Positions 1 through 9,466 of a stretch of 64,000 bases of DNA are shown piece after piece. The stretch's first letter is position 1. Each line of letters starts with the position of its first letter. The stretch spans positions 21,482-85,481 of the forward strand of contig JAZOQG010000032.1 in assembly GCA_045656005.1 (NCBI GenBank), written 5' to 3'. A program made the position numbers and the translations under genes. The notes below the pieces were generated by a model that was given only the letters and a program-made list of their open reading frames with translations, did no database searches and was not told the DNA's origin. Source of the DNA: JAZNQN01 sp045656005. Its GTDB lineage: Bacteria; Bacillota; Clostridia; UMGS1883; UMGS1540.

Positions 1-1635
1 GCGGCTTACAGAAAATTTATAAGAGCCTGCTTTATAAGAGAAGGCATTTTAAAAAGCAGTTGCAAAGATGAGGAAAAGCGGACATATGAGATGTATTTCG
101 ATTTTTCCCAGCCTGTAAAAAAAGCGGCAAACCACAGAGTTTTAGCAATTAACAGAGGTGAAGCCGAGGGTGCTCTTACGGTTAAAATTGAAGAGCCGAA
201 AGAAGATATCATAAAAAGCATTGAAAAAGATATGCTCCGAGGAGACACTACTCCTTGCGACAAATATATTTCTCTCGCAATAGAAGACGGATATCAAAGA
301 CTTATCCGCCCGTCTGTTGAAAACGAAGTAAGAAACTTTTTGACTGACAGAGCGGGCGATGCGGCAATAGGAATTTTTTCAGAAAATCTTAAAAATCTTT
401 TAATGCAGCCACCGCTTAAGGAAAGAGTTATATTGGGACTTGACCCTGCGTACAGAACAGGATGCAAGATAGCAGTTGTAGATGCGGCATCAAAGGTAAT
501 TGCAACGACTGTCATTTTCCCATTTATGTCCGACAGTAAAAGGGACGAGGCTAAAAAAAGCATTTTAAATCTTATTGATAAATATAATGTTGAAATAATA
601 GCAATAGGTAACGGAACGGCTTCAAAAGAAAGTGAAATATTTGTTTGCGAAGTAATCGAAGAATGTGAAAAACAGCTTTACTATATGGTTGTAAGTGAGG
701 CGGGGGCATCGGTTTATTCTGCATCGGAACTGGGTGCTGAGGAATTTCCTGATTTTGATGTATCGCTTCGAAGTGCAGTTTCAATCGCAAGAAGGCTTAT
801 AGACCCGCTTTCGGAGCTTGTAAAAATAGACCCGAAGGCAATAGGGGTAGGTCAGTATCAGCATGACATGGAACAGAAAAAACTTGACGAAAGCCTTCGT
901 GGAGTTGTTGAAGGGTGTGTAAACAGTGTAGGGGTAAACCTTAATACTGCGTCAGTTTCACTTCTTTCCTATGTTGCAGGAATTAACAAAAGTATATCGA
1001 AAAATATTGTTGACTTCCGTGAGCAGGAGGGCAGATTTAAAAATATAAATCAGCTTAAAAAGGTCAAAAAACTCGGGGAGAAAACATTTACCCAATGTGC
1101 AGGCTTTTTGAGAATTACTGATGGAGAAAACATTCTTGATAACACAGGTGTTCACCCTGAAAGCTATAAAAAAACAGAGAAAATGCTTTCGGTTTTGGGC
1201 TTTACCGATGAAGATGTTAAAGAGCAGAATTTAAAGGATTTGCCTGAAAGACTTAAAAAATATGGAAAAGAAAAAATGGCGGAGGAACTTGAAATTGGTG
1301 AAATATCACTAACAGATATTGTCACAGAGCTTTTAAAACCCGGAAGGGATATAAGAGATACTCTTCCAAAGCCACAGCTTATGAGCACACTTCTTGATAT
1401 AAAGGATTTAAAAGAAGGAATGATTATAACGGGAACTGTGCGAAATGTAACGGATTTTGGTGCGTTTGTTGACATCGGAGTGCATCAGGACGGACTTGTG
1501 CACATATCTAATATAAGCGACAAATTTATTTCTCACCCAACAGATGTTTTAAAGGTTGGTGACATTGTAAAAGTAAAAGTCATCGGTGTGGAAATCGACA
1601 GAAAAAGAATTTCTCTTACTATGAAGGAAATATAG
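1..1635 (+). CDS. tex: Tex, transcription accessory/RNA-binding protein (5'-truncated by window edge)
   Basis: The frame is open from base 1, so the N-terminus lies outside the window; 544 residues are visible of a family usually about 700-780 long. In order, the visible parts are the end of the N-terminal helical region (SHR-like stretch ending in LAINRGE), a YqgF/RuvC-like nuclease fold beginning near base 430 (ILGLDPAYRTGCK), tandem helix-hairpin-helix repeats near 930-1110, and a C-terminal S1 RNA-binding domain (from about 1410, GTVRNVTDFGAFVDIGV). Tex proteins are cytoplasmic nucleic-acid-binding factors linked to transcription and RNA handling. The gene is followed after 10 bp by yifB with its own GGAG site, suggesting cotranscription. 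The assignment is firm from domain order. Confidence 0.96.
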   Translation, partial: AAYRKFIRACFIREGILKSSCKDEEKRTYEMYFDFSQPVKKAANHRVLAINRGEAEGALTVKIEEPKEDIIKSIEKDMLRGDTTPCDKYISLAIEDGYQRLIRPSVENEVRNFLTDRAGDAAIGIFSENLKNLLMQPPLKERVILGLDPAYRTGCKIAVVDAASKVIATTVIFPFMSDSKRDEAKKSILNLIDKYNVEIIAIGNGTASKESEIFVCEVIEECEKQLYYMVVSEAGASVYSASELGAEEFPDFDVSLRSAVSIARRLIDPLSELVKIDPKAIGVGQYQHDMEQKKLDESLRGVVEGCVNSVGVNLNTASVSLLSYVAGINKSISKNIVDFREQEGRFKNINQLKKVKKLGEKTFTQCAGFLRITDGENILDNTGVHPESYKKTEKMLSVLGFTDEDVKEQNLKDLPERLKKYGKEKMAEELEIGEISLTDIVTELLKPGRDIRDTLPKPQLMSTLLDIKDLKEGMIITGTVRNVTDFGAFVDIGVHQDGLVHISNISDKFISHPTDVLKVGDIVKVKVIGVEIDRKRISLTMKEI

Positions 1636-1645
1636 GAGATAAGAA

Positions 1646-3172
1646 ATGATTTACAAAGTAAAATCATGCGCACTTTCAGGACTTGACGGACACATGGTTG
1701 AGGTTGAGGCAGATGCTTCAATGGGACTTCCTGCATTTGATGTAGTAGGTCTTCCTGATACTGCCGTGAAAGAGTCGAAGGAAAGAGTGAGAGCGGCAAT
1801 TAAAAACTGCGGTTTCGAATTTCCTGCAAAGAGATATACTATTAATCTTGCACCTTCAAGCATTAAGAAAGAGGGAAGTATTTACGACCTTCCGATTGCA
1901 GTTGCACTTTTGGGGGCAACGGGTCAGCTTGACGGAAAAACTGACGAATATGTAATCATGGGCGAGCTTTCGCTTTCCGGTGAGGTGAGAGGAGTTGCAG
2001 GAGTTTTGCCTGCGGTGCTCTCTGCCATCGAAAAAGGCTATAAACGTTTTATTGTTCCGCCCCAGAATGCTTACGAGGCGGCATTGGCAAAAGGTGCCGA
2101 GGTTTATGCCGCAAAAAATTTACATGAATGCACAGAGTTTTTGTGCGGAAAAGCGGAAATACCAAAAACTGAGGTTGATATAGAAAAGCTCATATATGAA
2201 AACGCAGAGTATGATGCAGATTTTTCTCAGGTAAAAGGGCAGAGTGCGGCAAAAAGAGCACTTGAAATTACTGCGGCAGGGGGACACAACTGCCTGCTTA
2301 TAGGAACACCGGGGTCGGGAAAGAGTATGCTTGCAAAAAGGCTTCCTTCCATTTTGCCTGACATGACAATAGAAGAAGCTCTTGAAACTACAAAAATTTA
2401 TTCCGTTGCAGGACTTTTGAAGGATAAAGGCGAACTTATAACAAAAAGGCCCTTTCGTTCTCCGCATCACACAATTTCGACAATAGGACTTGTGGGCGGC
2501 GGTTCAATGCCAAAGCCGGGAGAACTTTCGCTTTCACATAACGGTGTGCTGTTTCTTGATGAGCTTCCTGAATTTAAAAAGGATGCCACAGAGGTTATGC
2601 GTCAGCCTATGGAAGACGGGAAGGTTAATATTACAAGAGTGTCGGCGAGTGTTTCATATCCTTGCAAAACAATGGTTGTTGCGGCAATGAATCCATGTAA
2701 ATGCGGCTACTATGGTGACGGAAGCGGAAAATGCCGCTGCAGCGAGGCAAGTATCAGGAGATATTTGTCGAGAGTGAGCGGTCCTCTTCTTGACAGAATT
2801 GATATTTGTGTTGAGGCTTTATCAATTACATACGGAGAACTTAAAAACCGCGGTGGAGAAACTTCCGCAGAGATTAAGAAAAGAGTTGTTGCGGCAAGGA
2901 AAATTCAGAACGCAAGATATAAAGATGAACCATTCTTCTCAAATTCCGCACTCGAAGGCGATAAGATTGAAAAATATTGCGTTCTTACAAAAAATGCAGA
3001 AATGCTTTTGAAAAATGCATATTCCTCAATGTCTTTAAGTGCAAGAGGATATTCAAGGATTTTAAAAGTTGCCCGTACTATTGCAGACCTTGAAGGAAGC
3101 GAAAAAATAAACGAAATGCACATTGCAGAGGCAATTTCGTACAGAAGTGTTGACAAAAAGTTCTGGAACTGA
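1646..3172 (+). CDS. comM: YifB/ComM family Mg-chelatase-like AAA+ ATPase
   Basis: The 508-residue product has the family layout. An N-terminal ChlI-like domain (MIYKVKSCALSGLDGH, later LPDTAVKESKERVR) precedes an Mg-chelatase-type AAA+ core with Walker A GTPGSGKS at about residues 219-226 and the SPHHTIS sensor region. A cysteine cluster (PCKCGYYGD...CRCS) and the C-terminal lid follow. ComM of Gram-negatives is a hexameric helicase that promotes branch migration during natural transformation; the Firmicute role is less clear. The start has a GGAG site 8 bases upstream. The stop overlaps the start region of tsaE, so the two are probably cotranscribed. The symbol is by family, not by demonstrated function. 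Confidence 0.93.
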   Translation: MIYKVKSCALSGLDGHMVEVEADASMGLPAFDVVGLPDTAVKESKERVRAAIKNCGFEFPAKRYTINLAPSSIKKEGSIYDLPIAVALLGATGQLDGKTDEYVIMGELSLSGEVRGVAGVLPAVLSAIEKGYKRFIVPPQNAYEAALAKGAEVYAAKNLHECTEFLCGKAEIPKTEVDIEKLIYENAEYDADFSQVKGQSAAKRALEITAAGGHNCLLIGTPGSGKSMLAKRLPSILPDMTIEEALETTKIYSVAGLLKDKGELITKRPFRSPHHTISTIGLVGGGSMPKPGELSLSHNGVLFLDELPEFKKDATEVMRQPMEDGKVNITRVSASVSYPCKTMVVAAMNPCKCGYYGDGSGKCRCSEASIRRYLSRVSGPLLDRIDICVEALSITYGELKNRGGETSAEIKKRVVAARKIQNARYKDEPFFSNSALEGDKIEKYCVLTKNAEMLLKNAYSSMSLSARGYSRILKVARTIADLEGSEKINEMHIAEAISYRSVDKKFWN

Positions 3173-3186
3173 TGGAGGGGAAAATA

Positions 3187-3606
3187 ATGGTGTTTTATTC
3201 CGAAAGCCCTAGGGAAACAGAAAAAATTGCATATGATTTGGCTAAAAAGGTGACAGTTCCTGTGACTTTCTGCCTAAAGGGAGATTTGGGAGCAGGCAAA
3301 ACAGCATTTACCAGAGGACTCGCGAAGGGTTTTGGATATGATGCCAGAGTTTCAAGTCCCACATTTACCATTATGAATGTTTATGAAGGGGAAGTGCCCA
3401 TATACCATTTTGATTTATACAGACTTTCCGACATTGAGGAGCTTTATGATTTAGGCTTTGAGCCTGCGAAAAAGTCGGTAACAGTAGCAGAGTGGTACGA
3501 GGGGTATGAAGAATTTTTTGAGGGTGACAATATTTTGTATGTCAATATAGAACGTATCGACTTTGAAGACAAGAGAAAAATTGAGATAAGTGAGAGTGTG
3601 AAATGA
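3187..3606 (+). CDS. tsaE: tRNA threonylcarbamoyladenosine biosynthesis ATPase TsaE
   Basis: This is a P-loop ATPase of the t6A synthesis complex (TsaB-TsaD-TsaE), which modifies A37 of ANN-decoding tRNAs. Walker A is GDLGAGKT near residues 32-39, followed by the family SSPTFTIMNVYEG and YHFDLYRL motifs. An upstream in-frame ATG at 3172 overlaps the yifB stop, but the ribosome site GGAGGGG (3174-3180) sits inside that extension and is spaced six bases from the ATG at 3187, so 3187 is chosen, giving 139 residues, the normal length. The stop overlaps the tsaB start as ATGA. tsaD is not adjacent here. Confidence 0.95.
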   Translation: MVFYSESPRETEKIAYDLAKKVTVPVTFCLKGDLGAGKTAFTRGLAKGFGYDARVSSPTFTIMNVYEGEVPIYHFDLYRLSDIEELYDLGFEPAKKSVTVAEWYEGYEEFFEGDNILYVNIERIDFEDKRKIEISESVK

Positions 3607-4295
3607 TTATACTTGGAGTTGAATGCAGTGCTCTTTCGGCAGGTGCGGCAGTTTTGGAGAACGGAAAGCTTGTGGCGGAAAACTTTGTAAACTGCGGACT
3701 TACCCATTCGGAAACATTGATGCCGATGATAGACAGTGCACTTAAAATGGCAGGCAAGGATATAGATGATGTTGACCTTATTGCGGTGTCAGACGGACCA
3801 GGCTCATTTACGGGGCTTCGTATAGGAATAGGAACCGTCAAAGGACTTGCCATGGGAGCAGGGAAAAAGGTTTTGGGAGTTTCTCCCCTTCGTGCACTTT
3901 GCTTTGGAGTAAAAGGCTTTGGCGGAAAAATTGCAGCTTTAATGGATGCAAGACGCGGGCAGGTTTACTGCGCAGTATATAAATGGGAAAGTGACAAATT
4001 AACTGAAATCACGGAGCCTTCTGCGATGCCACTTTCAGAGCTTCTTATGTCGCTTAAAGACGAAGAAGTGATGTATGTAGGTGACGGTGCATCAGCATTT
4101 AAAGAAGAAATAAAAGAAAAACAAGGAAACAATGCGTATTTCCCTTCGGAGAGCTTTTTGTTTCAGCGTGCCTCATTTATTGCGGCGGCGGCAGAAGGCC
4201 ATGAAGGAATTGATGAAAAGCTTTTACAGCCCTTTTATTTAAGACGCCCTCAGGCAGAGCGCGAAAGACTGGAAAAGGGACAAAATATAGAATAA
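3603..4295 (+). CDS. tsaB: tRNA threonylcarbamoyladenosine biosynthesis protein TsaB
   Basis: The 230-residue ASKHA-fold protein is the scaffold partner of TsaD in t6A synthesis. It carries the typical opening MIILGVECSALSAGAAVLE, the H-S-E-T-LMP motif, and SDGPGSFTGLRIGIGTVKGLAMG at about residues 60-82, all family hallmarks. It overlaps tsaE by four bases (ATGA), indicating translational coupling. In many Firmicutes rimI and tsaD come next; here rpiB follows after 25 bp with its own site (GAAAGGCGG), so the t6A genes are split. Confidence 0.95.
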   Translation: MIILGVECSALSAGAAVLENGKLVAENFVNCGLTHSETLMPMIDSALKMAGKDIDDVDLIAVSDGPGSFTGLRIGIGTVKGLAMGAGKKVLGVSPLRALCFGVKGFGGKIAALMDARRGQVYCAVYKWESDKLTEITEPSAMPLSELLMSLKDEEVMYVGDGASAFKEEIKEKQGNNAYFPSESFLFQRASFIAAAAEGHEGIDEKLLQPFYLRRPQAERERLEKGQNIE

Positions 4296-4320
4296 AAAAT
4301 TTTGAAAGGCGGTTTTAAAA

Positions 4321-4758
4321 ATGATAGCAATCGGATGCGACCACGGAGGTTACATACTCAAAGATACTGTTATAAAGTATCTTGAGGCAAAAGGATTTAA
4401 GACAAAGGATTTCGGATGCAATGGCGAAAGCTGTGATTATCCCGATATCGCATTACCCGTAGCGGAAAGCGTTGCAAGCGGAGAATGTGACAGAGGAATA
4501 CTTATCTGCGGCACGGGAATCGGCATGAGCATTGCGGCAAACAAAGTAAAGGGAATAAGAGCGGCTGTTGCAGGCGAGAGCACAAGTGCAGGACTTACAA
4601 AGGAGCACAACAATTCAAACATTTTGTGCATAGGCGCAAGAGTAACAGGCGAAATTTTGGCACTTGAGCTTATTGACGCATGGATTTTCTCCGAATTTGC
4701 AGGCGGCAGACATCAGACAAGAATTGACAAAATTGCAAAATACGAAGAAAACAGATAA
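4321..4758 (+). CDS. rpiB: Ribose-5-phosphate isomerase B
   Basis: RpiB interconverts ribose-5-phosphate and ribulose-5-phosphate in the non-oxidative pentose phosphate pathway. The 145-residue product has the family start (IAIGCDHGGY), the active-site loop ICGTGIGMSIAANK containing the catalytic Cys, and the EHNNSNILCIGAR segment; it ends in HQTRIDKIAKYE as most RpiB/LacAB-RpiB proteins do. It sits between tsaB and nrdR in the same direction with short spacers, so it is likely part of the same transcript. A related sugar-phosphate isomerase (LacB, AlsI) is possible but the isolated context favours RpiB. Confidence 0.94.
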   Translation: MIAIGCDHGGYILKDTVIKYLEAKGFKTKDFGCNGESCDYPDIALPVAESVASGECDRGILICGTGIGMSIAANKVKGIRAAVAGESTSAGLTKEHNNSNILCIGARVTGEILALELIDAWIFSEFAGGRHQTRIDKIAKYEENR

Positions 4759-4785
4759 GTTTTAATTGAAGGGAATGGTAAAATT

Positions 4786-5244
4786 ATGAAGTGTCCTTAC
4801 TGCGGTTTTGAAGAAAGCAAGGTTATAGATTCACGTCCTGTTGAAGACTCTAGTGCAATTAGAAGGCGCAGAGAGTGCATTAAATGCGAGAAGCGTTTTA
4901 CCACTTATGAAAAAATTGAACGTGTGCCGATAATGGTTATTAAAAAAGACAAATCGAGAGAGGCTTTTTCGCCTGAGAAACTCTTAAGCGGTCTTTTGAA
5001 AGCATGCGAAAAAAGACCTGTACCGACAGAAAAACTTGAAAAAATGGTGTATGAAATAGAAAATATTATTGCAAACACCATGGAAAGAGAAATAACAACT
5101 GTCCAGATAGGCGAGCTTGTTATGGACAAACTCAAAACCATCGACCAGGTGGCTTATGTTCGTTTTGCGTCGGTTTACAGAGAGTTTAAAGATATCAACA
5201 CGTTTATGGAAGAGCTTAACATGCTGCTTCGTGACAAAAAATAA
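4786..5244 (+). CDS. nrdR: NrdR transcriptional repressor of ribonucleotide reductase genes
   Basis: The 152-residue protein has a zinc ribbon (Cys3, Cys6, Cys31, Cys34) with the MKCPYCGFEESKVIDSRP opening and RRRRECIKCEKRFTTYE, then an ATP-cone domain from about residue 49 that senses ATP/dATP. NrdR binds NrdR boxes upstream of nrd operons and represses them when dATP is high. No NrdR box pair was noticed in this window and no nrd gene is adjacent. The stop codon is immediately followed by the convergent stop of the next minus-strand gene. Confidence 0.96.
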   Translation: MKCPYCGFEESKVIDSRPVEDSSAIRRRRECIKCEKRFTTYEKIERVPIMVIKKDKSREAFSPEKLLSGLLKACEKRPVPTEKLEKMVYEIENIIANTMEREITTVQIGELVMDKLKTIDQVAYVRFASVYREFKDINTFMEELNMLLRDKK

Positions 5245-5457
5245 TTATTTTGGAGTATATTTTAAAATAAAATCCCTTGCATACTGCGTGTAAACTGAAA
5301 TGTCAGGAGTATATGTAAGCGAGGATTTTATTTTCTCAAAAACAAAAGGCACATTTTGTTTTGCAAAATATACTGCCAGTAAAAGAAAAAGTGAAGCGGT
5401 TATCTGTAAAATTAATTTATATTTTGTGGATAGCCGCCTTCTTTGTTTGTTTTTCAA
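5245..5457 (-). CDS. Small single-pass membrane protein, function unknown
   Basis: I do not recognise this 70-residue protein. It is predicted from a clear site (GGGGGTGAT on the minus strand, top 5462-5470) before a TTG start at 5457. The sequence has a basic N-terminus (KNKQRRRLSTKYK), one hydrophobic helix (LILQITASLFLLLAVYFA) and a soluble tail, so it should be membrane-anchored with the tail outside. Its stop abuts the nrdR stop (convergent, no gap). The same arrangement of a GGTGAT-like site, T-run and TTG start occurs at dacA and mglB, which also encode exported proteins, supporting that it is a real gene. It could instead be the remnant of a longer gene. Confidence 0.6.
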   Translation of the reverse strand: MKNKQRRRLSTKYKLILQITASLFLLLAVYFAKQNVPFVFEKIKSSLTYTPDISVYTQYARDFILKYTPK

Positions 5458-5499
5458 AAATATCACCCCCATTAAGATTATGATTGGAAAGAGAAAAAA

Positions 5500-6813
5500 A
5501 TGATTTATTCACCTGTATTTGAAATGCTTAAAAAATATACTTCCCAAAATGCTGACAGATATCACATGCCGGGTCACAAGGGAGAAGGAGTGCTTTTTGA
5601 CGGAGTTGGGGCAGACCTTGTGAAGATGGATGTGACAGAGCTTGATTTTACTGATAATATATTAAATCCTCAAAATGCATTTTTAGAGGCACAAAGCCTT
5701 ATGGCAAAAAGGTGCAAAAGTATAAAGAGCTTTTTTTTAAGCGGAGGGTCAACACAGGGAAATCACACCATGATAATGTCCGCTATTAAAGATGGCGAAA
5801 AGATTTTAGTGGACAGATTTTGCCATATATCAGTTCTTTCTGCCTTGGCACTTTCGGGTGCTACCCCTGTTTTTATTGAAAATGAATATGCAGATGAATG
5901 TGGAGTTTTAGGATGCGTAAGTGAAGAAAACCTAAAAAAAGCGGTGGCAGAAAATCCTGATGCAAAGGCAGTTTTTGTAACAAGTCCAAATTCGTATGGT
6001 CAGGTGTCCCCGCTTCGTAAAATTTCAAAAATATGCAAAGAAAACGAAATGCTTTTGCTTGTTGATGAGGCTCACGGAGCTCATTTTCCGTTTTCTGATA
6101 TGCTGCCTGAAAGTGCAATGGAGCAGGGTGCAGATGCATCTGTTATAAGCTATCACAAAACAATCCCATCGCTTACTCAATGTGCAGTTTTAAATATCGG
6201 AAACTCTGCTCTTTTGAAAAAAGCAGAGGAAACACTTCACATGCTTATTACATCAAGCTCTTCCTTTTTGCTTATGGCATCAATTGATTACGGCAGGGCA
6301 TATATGGAAGAAGTCGGCAAAGAGAACATGGAAAAACTTATAAAAATTATAAAAGAGAATACTCCGAAAAATGTTTTGAAAACAGATGACATTATGAGAA
6401 TTGTGGTAAGGTGTGACGGAGAAAAGTCTCTTGAAATTTTGAGAGAAGAAAAAATAGAGCCTGAAATGTACGGGAAAGGACTTATGGTGTTTATCGTAAC
6501 CGCCGCTGACAGCGAAGAAAAAGTGTTAAGACTTTTGAAAATTTTGAAAAAATTGCCTGAAACTGATTTTAAAGCCGAAAAAATTCCTCATGGAAAATTA
6601 AAACTTACACCGAGAGAAACTTATTATGCAGAAAGTACGCTTTGTCACATTGATAAATCACTAGGCAAAATTTCAAAAAAAGCAATTTATGCATATCCTC
6701 CCGGCGTTGCCGCAGTACTTCCTGGAAGTATTATTGATGAAGATGTTATAAACTTTATAAAAAACAATAATCTTATCGGAAAGCAAAACAATCAAATAGA
6801 AATAATCATTTAG
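5500..6813 (+). CDS. PLP-dependent Orn/Lys/Arg decarboxylase family protein
   Basis: The 437-residue fold-type I PLP enzyme belongs to the short Orn/Lys/Arg decarboxylase family. The MPGHK motif is near residue 23, the phosphate-binding segment is FFLSGGSTQGNH, the PLP-contacting Asp is in VDEAHGAHF, and the Schiff-base Lys is at about residue 220 in SYHKTIPSLTQ. The C-terminal domain contains PPGVAAVLPG. Family members make cadaverine, agmatine or putrescine; the substrate cannot be read from the sequence. The gene is monocistronic, ended by a hairpin at 6812-6839, and separated from the convergent gene at 5245-5457 by a short gap. Confidence 0.9.
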   Translation: MIYSPVFEMLKKYTSQNADRYHMPGHKGEGVLFDGVGADLVKMDVTELDFTDNILNPQNAFLEAQSLMAKRCKSIKSFFLSGGSTQGNHTMIMSAIKDGEKILVDRFCHISVLSALALSGATPVFIENEYADECGVLGCVSEENLKKAVAENPDAKAVFVTSPNSYGQVSPLRKISKICKENEMLLLVDEAHGAHFPFSDMLPESAMEQGADASVISYHKTIPSLTQCAVLNIGNSALLKKAEETLHMLITSSSSFLLMASIDYGRAYMEEVGKENMEKLIKIIKENTPKNVLKTDDIMRIVVRCDGEKSLEILREEKIEPEMYGKGLMVFIVTAADSEEKVLRLLKILKKLPETDFKAEKIPHGKLKLTPRETYYAESTLCHIDKSLGKISKKAIYAYPPGVAAVLPGSIIDEDVINFIKNNNLIGKQNNQIEIII

Positions 6814-6839
6814 GAATGTTTTTTTACATTCCTTTTTTT
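6812..6839 (+). terminator. Intrinsic terminator after the decarboxylase gene
   Basis: AGGAATGT (6812-6819) pairs exactly with ACATTCCT (6826-6833), followed by seven T residues. It begins at the stop codon of the decarboxylase gene and separates it from the mgl operon. Confidence 0.88.
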
Positions 6840-6909
6840 ATTTAGAAGTAATAAACTGTCCAAAATTGGAAACAATTAAATCTAGTAAGTATTGAAAGGA
6901 ATGATTTTT

Positions 6910-7941
6910 TTGAAAAAAAGACTTATTGCATTTATAGTTTGTGCATTAATTTTTGCACTATGCGGTTGCAGTGGCACGGGCGGTGCAGATGAAAACGGAG
7001 GGGCTACTCTCACCGAAAATAACACCATGCCCAAAATAGGTGTTTGTATATATAAGTACGACGATACTTATATTTCAACTGTCCGTCAGTCGCTTGAAAA
7101 AGCGGCACAGGGCAGAGCAACACTTTTTTTAAATGACGGTAAGAGCGACCAGGGAACACAAAACGACCAGATAGACCTCCTTCTTGAAAAGGGGGTTGAT
7201 GCACTTTTGGTAAATATCGTTGATGTAGGTGCGGCATCCTCTGTTGTAAGCAAGGCAAAAAATGCGGGAGTACCCCTTATTTTCTTTAACCGAGAGCCTG
7301 CCGAGGATGTTTTAAAATCCTATGACAAGGCAAGATTTATTGGAACAAATGCAAAGGATGCAGGTATAATTCAGGGCGAAATTATTGCAGATGCATGGAA
7401 AAACGGAAATTATGACACAAATGGTGACGGTGTTATGCAATATGTAATGTTCAAAGGCGAGCCTGATAACCCTGAAGCCGTTGCAAGAACAGAGTATTCA
7501 ATTAAATCGGCAGAAGAAAACGGAGTAAAATGTGAGCAGCTTGAACTTCAGGTTTGTAACTGGGATACAGAGCTTGCAAACCGTGCAATGGAAGCATGGC
7601 TTTCAAAATATGGAAACAAGATTGAATTTGTCGTAGCAAATAACGATGGAATGGCGCAGGGAGCTATAGCAGCACTTCAGGCGGCAGGCTTTAATAAAGG
7701 AGGAGATTCCCCGTTTATTCCTGTTGTAGGGGTTGATGCAACAGATGCCGCAAAAGAACTTATTTCCAAAAAATATATGACAGGAACAGTTTTGCAGGAC
7801 GGGGAAGAGATGGGCAAGATTTTGTTTGCGGCAGCAATGAATGCGGCGGAAGGTAAAGAATACCTTGAAGGTACAGGCTATGAATATGACGAAAGTTTGG
7901 TTTCTGTAAGAATTCCTTATAAACCTTACAGCGGAAAATAA
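6910..7941 (+). CDS. mglB: Galactose/methyl-galactoside-type sugar-binding lipoprotein MglB
   Basis: This is the substrate-binding component of a ribose/galactose-class ABC importer, anchored outside the membrane. There is a signal peptide of about 20 residues with a lipobox ending in Cys (ALCGC), then a periplasmic-binding-protein fold. It includes a calcium-loop-like DTNGDGVMQY, VANNDGMAQGA and GVDAT, all matching galactose-binding MglB. ATG at 6901 has no space for its AAGGA site; the TTG at 6910 is nine bases from it and gives a normal signal peptide, so it is preferred. It heads mglB-mglA-mglC. The transporter is probably inactive because mglC carries a stop. Confidence 0.9.
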   Translation: MKKRLIAFIVCALIFALCGCSGTGGADENGGATLTENNTMPKIGVCIYKYDDTYISTVRQSLEKAAQGRATLFLNDGKSDQGTQNDQIDLLLEKGVDALLVNIVDVGAASSVVSKAKNAGVPLIFFNREPAEDVLKSYDKARFIGTNAKDAGIIQGEIIADAWKNGNYDTNGDGVMQYVMFKGEPDNPEAVARTEYSIKSAEENGVKCEQLELQVCNWDTELANRAMEAWLSKYGNKIEFVVANNDGMAQGAIAALQAAGFNKGGDSPFIPVVGVDATDAAKELISKKYMTGTVLQDGEEMGKILFAAAMNAAEGKEYLEGTGYEYDESLVSVRIPYKPYSGK

Positions 7942-7960
7942 TGGCAAAGGATGTGGCATA

Positions 7961-9454
7961 ATGGAGGAATTTGTGCTTCAGATGAAAGGCATCAGCAAAC
8001 GCTTTCCGGGTGTTTTGGCACTTGACAAAGTAAATCTCAATTTGAAAAGAGGAAGCGTTCATGCACTAATGGGTGAAAACGGAGCGGGAAAATCCACTCT
8101 TATGAAGTGCCTTTTTGGTGTTTATAAGAAAGATGAAGGTGAAATTTTAATAAATGGCAAAACCGCCGATTTTAAAAATCCAAGACAGGCACTTGAAAAC
8201 GGAGTTGCGATGGTGCATCAGGAACTGAATCAAGTGCTTCAGCGCGATGTAATGGACAATATGTGGCTTGGAAGATTTCCGCTTAAATATGGTATGATAG
8301 ACCGTAAAAAAATGTATCACGATACGGAAAATATTTTCAAAGAGCTTGATATAAATGTAAGTCCCGAAATGAAGATGTCAAAACTTTCAGTATCTCAAAG
8401 GCAAATGGTTGAAATTGCGAAGGCAGTATCTTACGGAGCAAAAATACTTGTGCTTGATGAGCCTACATCTTCCCTTACAGAAAGCGAAGCGGAGCATCTT
8501 TTTAAAATAATAGGTAAACTTAAAAAAGACGGATGTGCAATTATTTACATTTCGCATAAAATGGAGGAAATTTTAAGTATTTCCGATGAAGTTACAATAA
8601 TGCGTGACGGAAAGTGGATTGCCACGGAGAGTGCAGAAAATCTTACAACTGACAAAATAATAAAACTTATGGTAGGAAGGGATTTGAAAAATCGTTTCCC
8701 TGAAAAACAAAATGCACCGGGAGAAGTTATTTTAGAGGTAAAAGAGCTTACGGGGAAATATCAGCCTCGGGTTTTAGATGCATCATTTAATTTAAGAAAA
8801 GGCGAAATTTTGGGTGTTGCAGGTCTTGTAGGGTCAAGAAGAACAGAGCTTTTGGAGCTTTTATTTGGAATAAAGAAAAAAGAAAAGGGGAAAATAATTC
8901 TTCATGGCAAAGAAATTGAAAATTTAAGTCCATCTTCTGCAATAAAAAACGGTTTTGCTCTTTTGACAGAGGAAAGAAGAGCCACAGGAATTTTCGGCGG
9001 TCTTGATATAACATTTAATTCAACTATTGCAAATCTTAAAAAATATGTCTTTGCAGGTGTTTTATCAAAACGTAAAATGCATCGTGACACAGAGTGGGTT
9101 ATAGATAAAATCAGAGTTAAAACCCCGTCCAAAAGAACATTTATAAGAACTCTTTCAGGTGGAAATCAGCAAAAGGTACTACTTGGCAGATGGCTTTTGA
9201 CAACACCTGAAATTCTTCTCCTTGATGAACCTACAAGGGGTATAGATGTTGGGGCAAAGTTTGAGATATATCAGCTTATTTTAGACCTTGCAAAAGAAAA
9301 TAAAGGCATAATTATGGTTTCCTCTGAAATGAGCGAACTGCTCGGTATTTGCGACAGAATAATGATAATGTCAGGCGGAAGGGTTGCAGGTGTGGAGGAT
9401 ACAAAAAACTTAACGCAGGAAAAAATCATGGAGTATGCCGCAAAGTATATTTAA
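7961..9454 (+). CDS. mglA: Sugar ABC transporter duplicated ATPase MglA
   Basis: The 497-residue protein contains two fused nucleotide-binding domains, as is typical for CUT2 (ribose/galactose) importers. The first Walker A is GENGAGKST near residues 38-46 with LVLDEPTSSLTESEA; the second domain has the degenerate P-loop GLVGSRRTELL and an intact signature LSGGNQQKVLLGRWL with LLDEPTRGIDVG. It would energise import of the sugar bound by MglB through the MglC channel. It follows mglB by 19 bases with an AAGGA site. The reading frame is intact, so loss of transport would be due to mglC only. Confidence 0.94.
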   Translation: MEEFVLQMKGISKRFPGVLALDKVNLNLKRGSVHALMGENGAGKSTLMKCLFGVYKKDEGEILINGKTADFKNPRQALENGVAMVHQELNQVLQRDVMDNMWLGRFPLKYGMIDRKKMYHDTENIFKELDINVSPEMKMSKLSVSQRQMVEIAKAVSYGAKILVLDEPTSSLTESEAEHLFKIIGKLKKDGCAIIYISHKMEEILSISDEVTIMRDGKWIATESAENLTTDKIIKLMVGRDLKNRFPEKQNAPGEVILEVKELTGKYQPRVLDASFNLRKGEILGVAGLVGSRRTELLELLFGIKKKEKGKIILHGKEIENLSPSSAIKNGFALLTEERRATGIFGGLDITFNSTIANLKKYVFAGVLSKRKMHRDTEWVIDKIRVKTPSKRTFIRTLSGGNQQKVLLGRWLLTTPEILLLDEPTRGIDVGAKFEIYQLILDLAKENKGIIMVSSEMSELLGICDRIMIMSGGRVAGVEDTKNLTQEKIMEYAAKYI

Positions 9455-9466
9455 AGGAGAGAGATT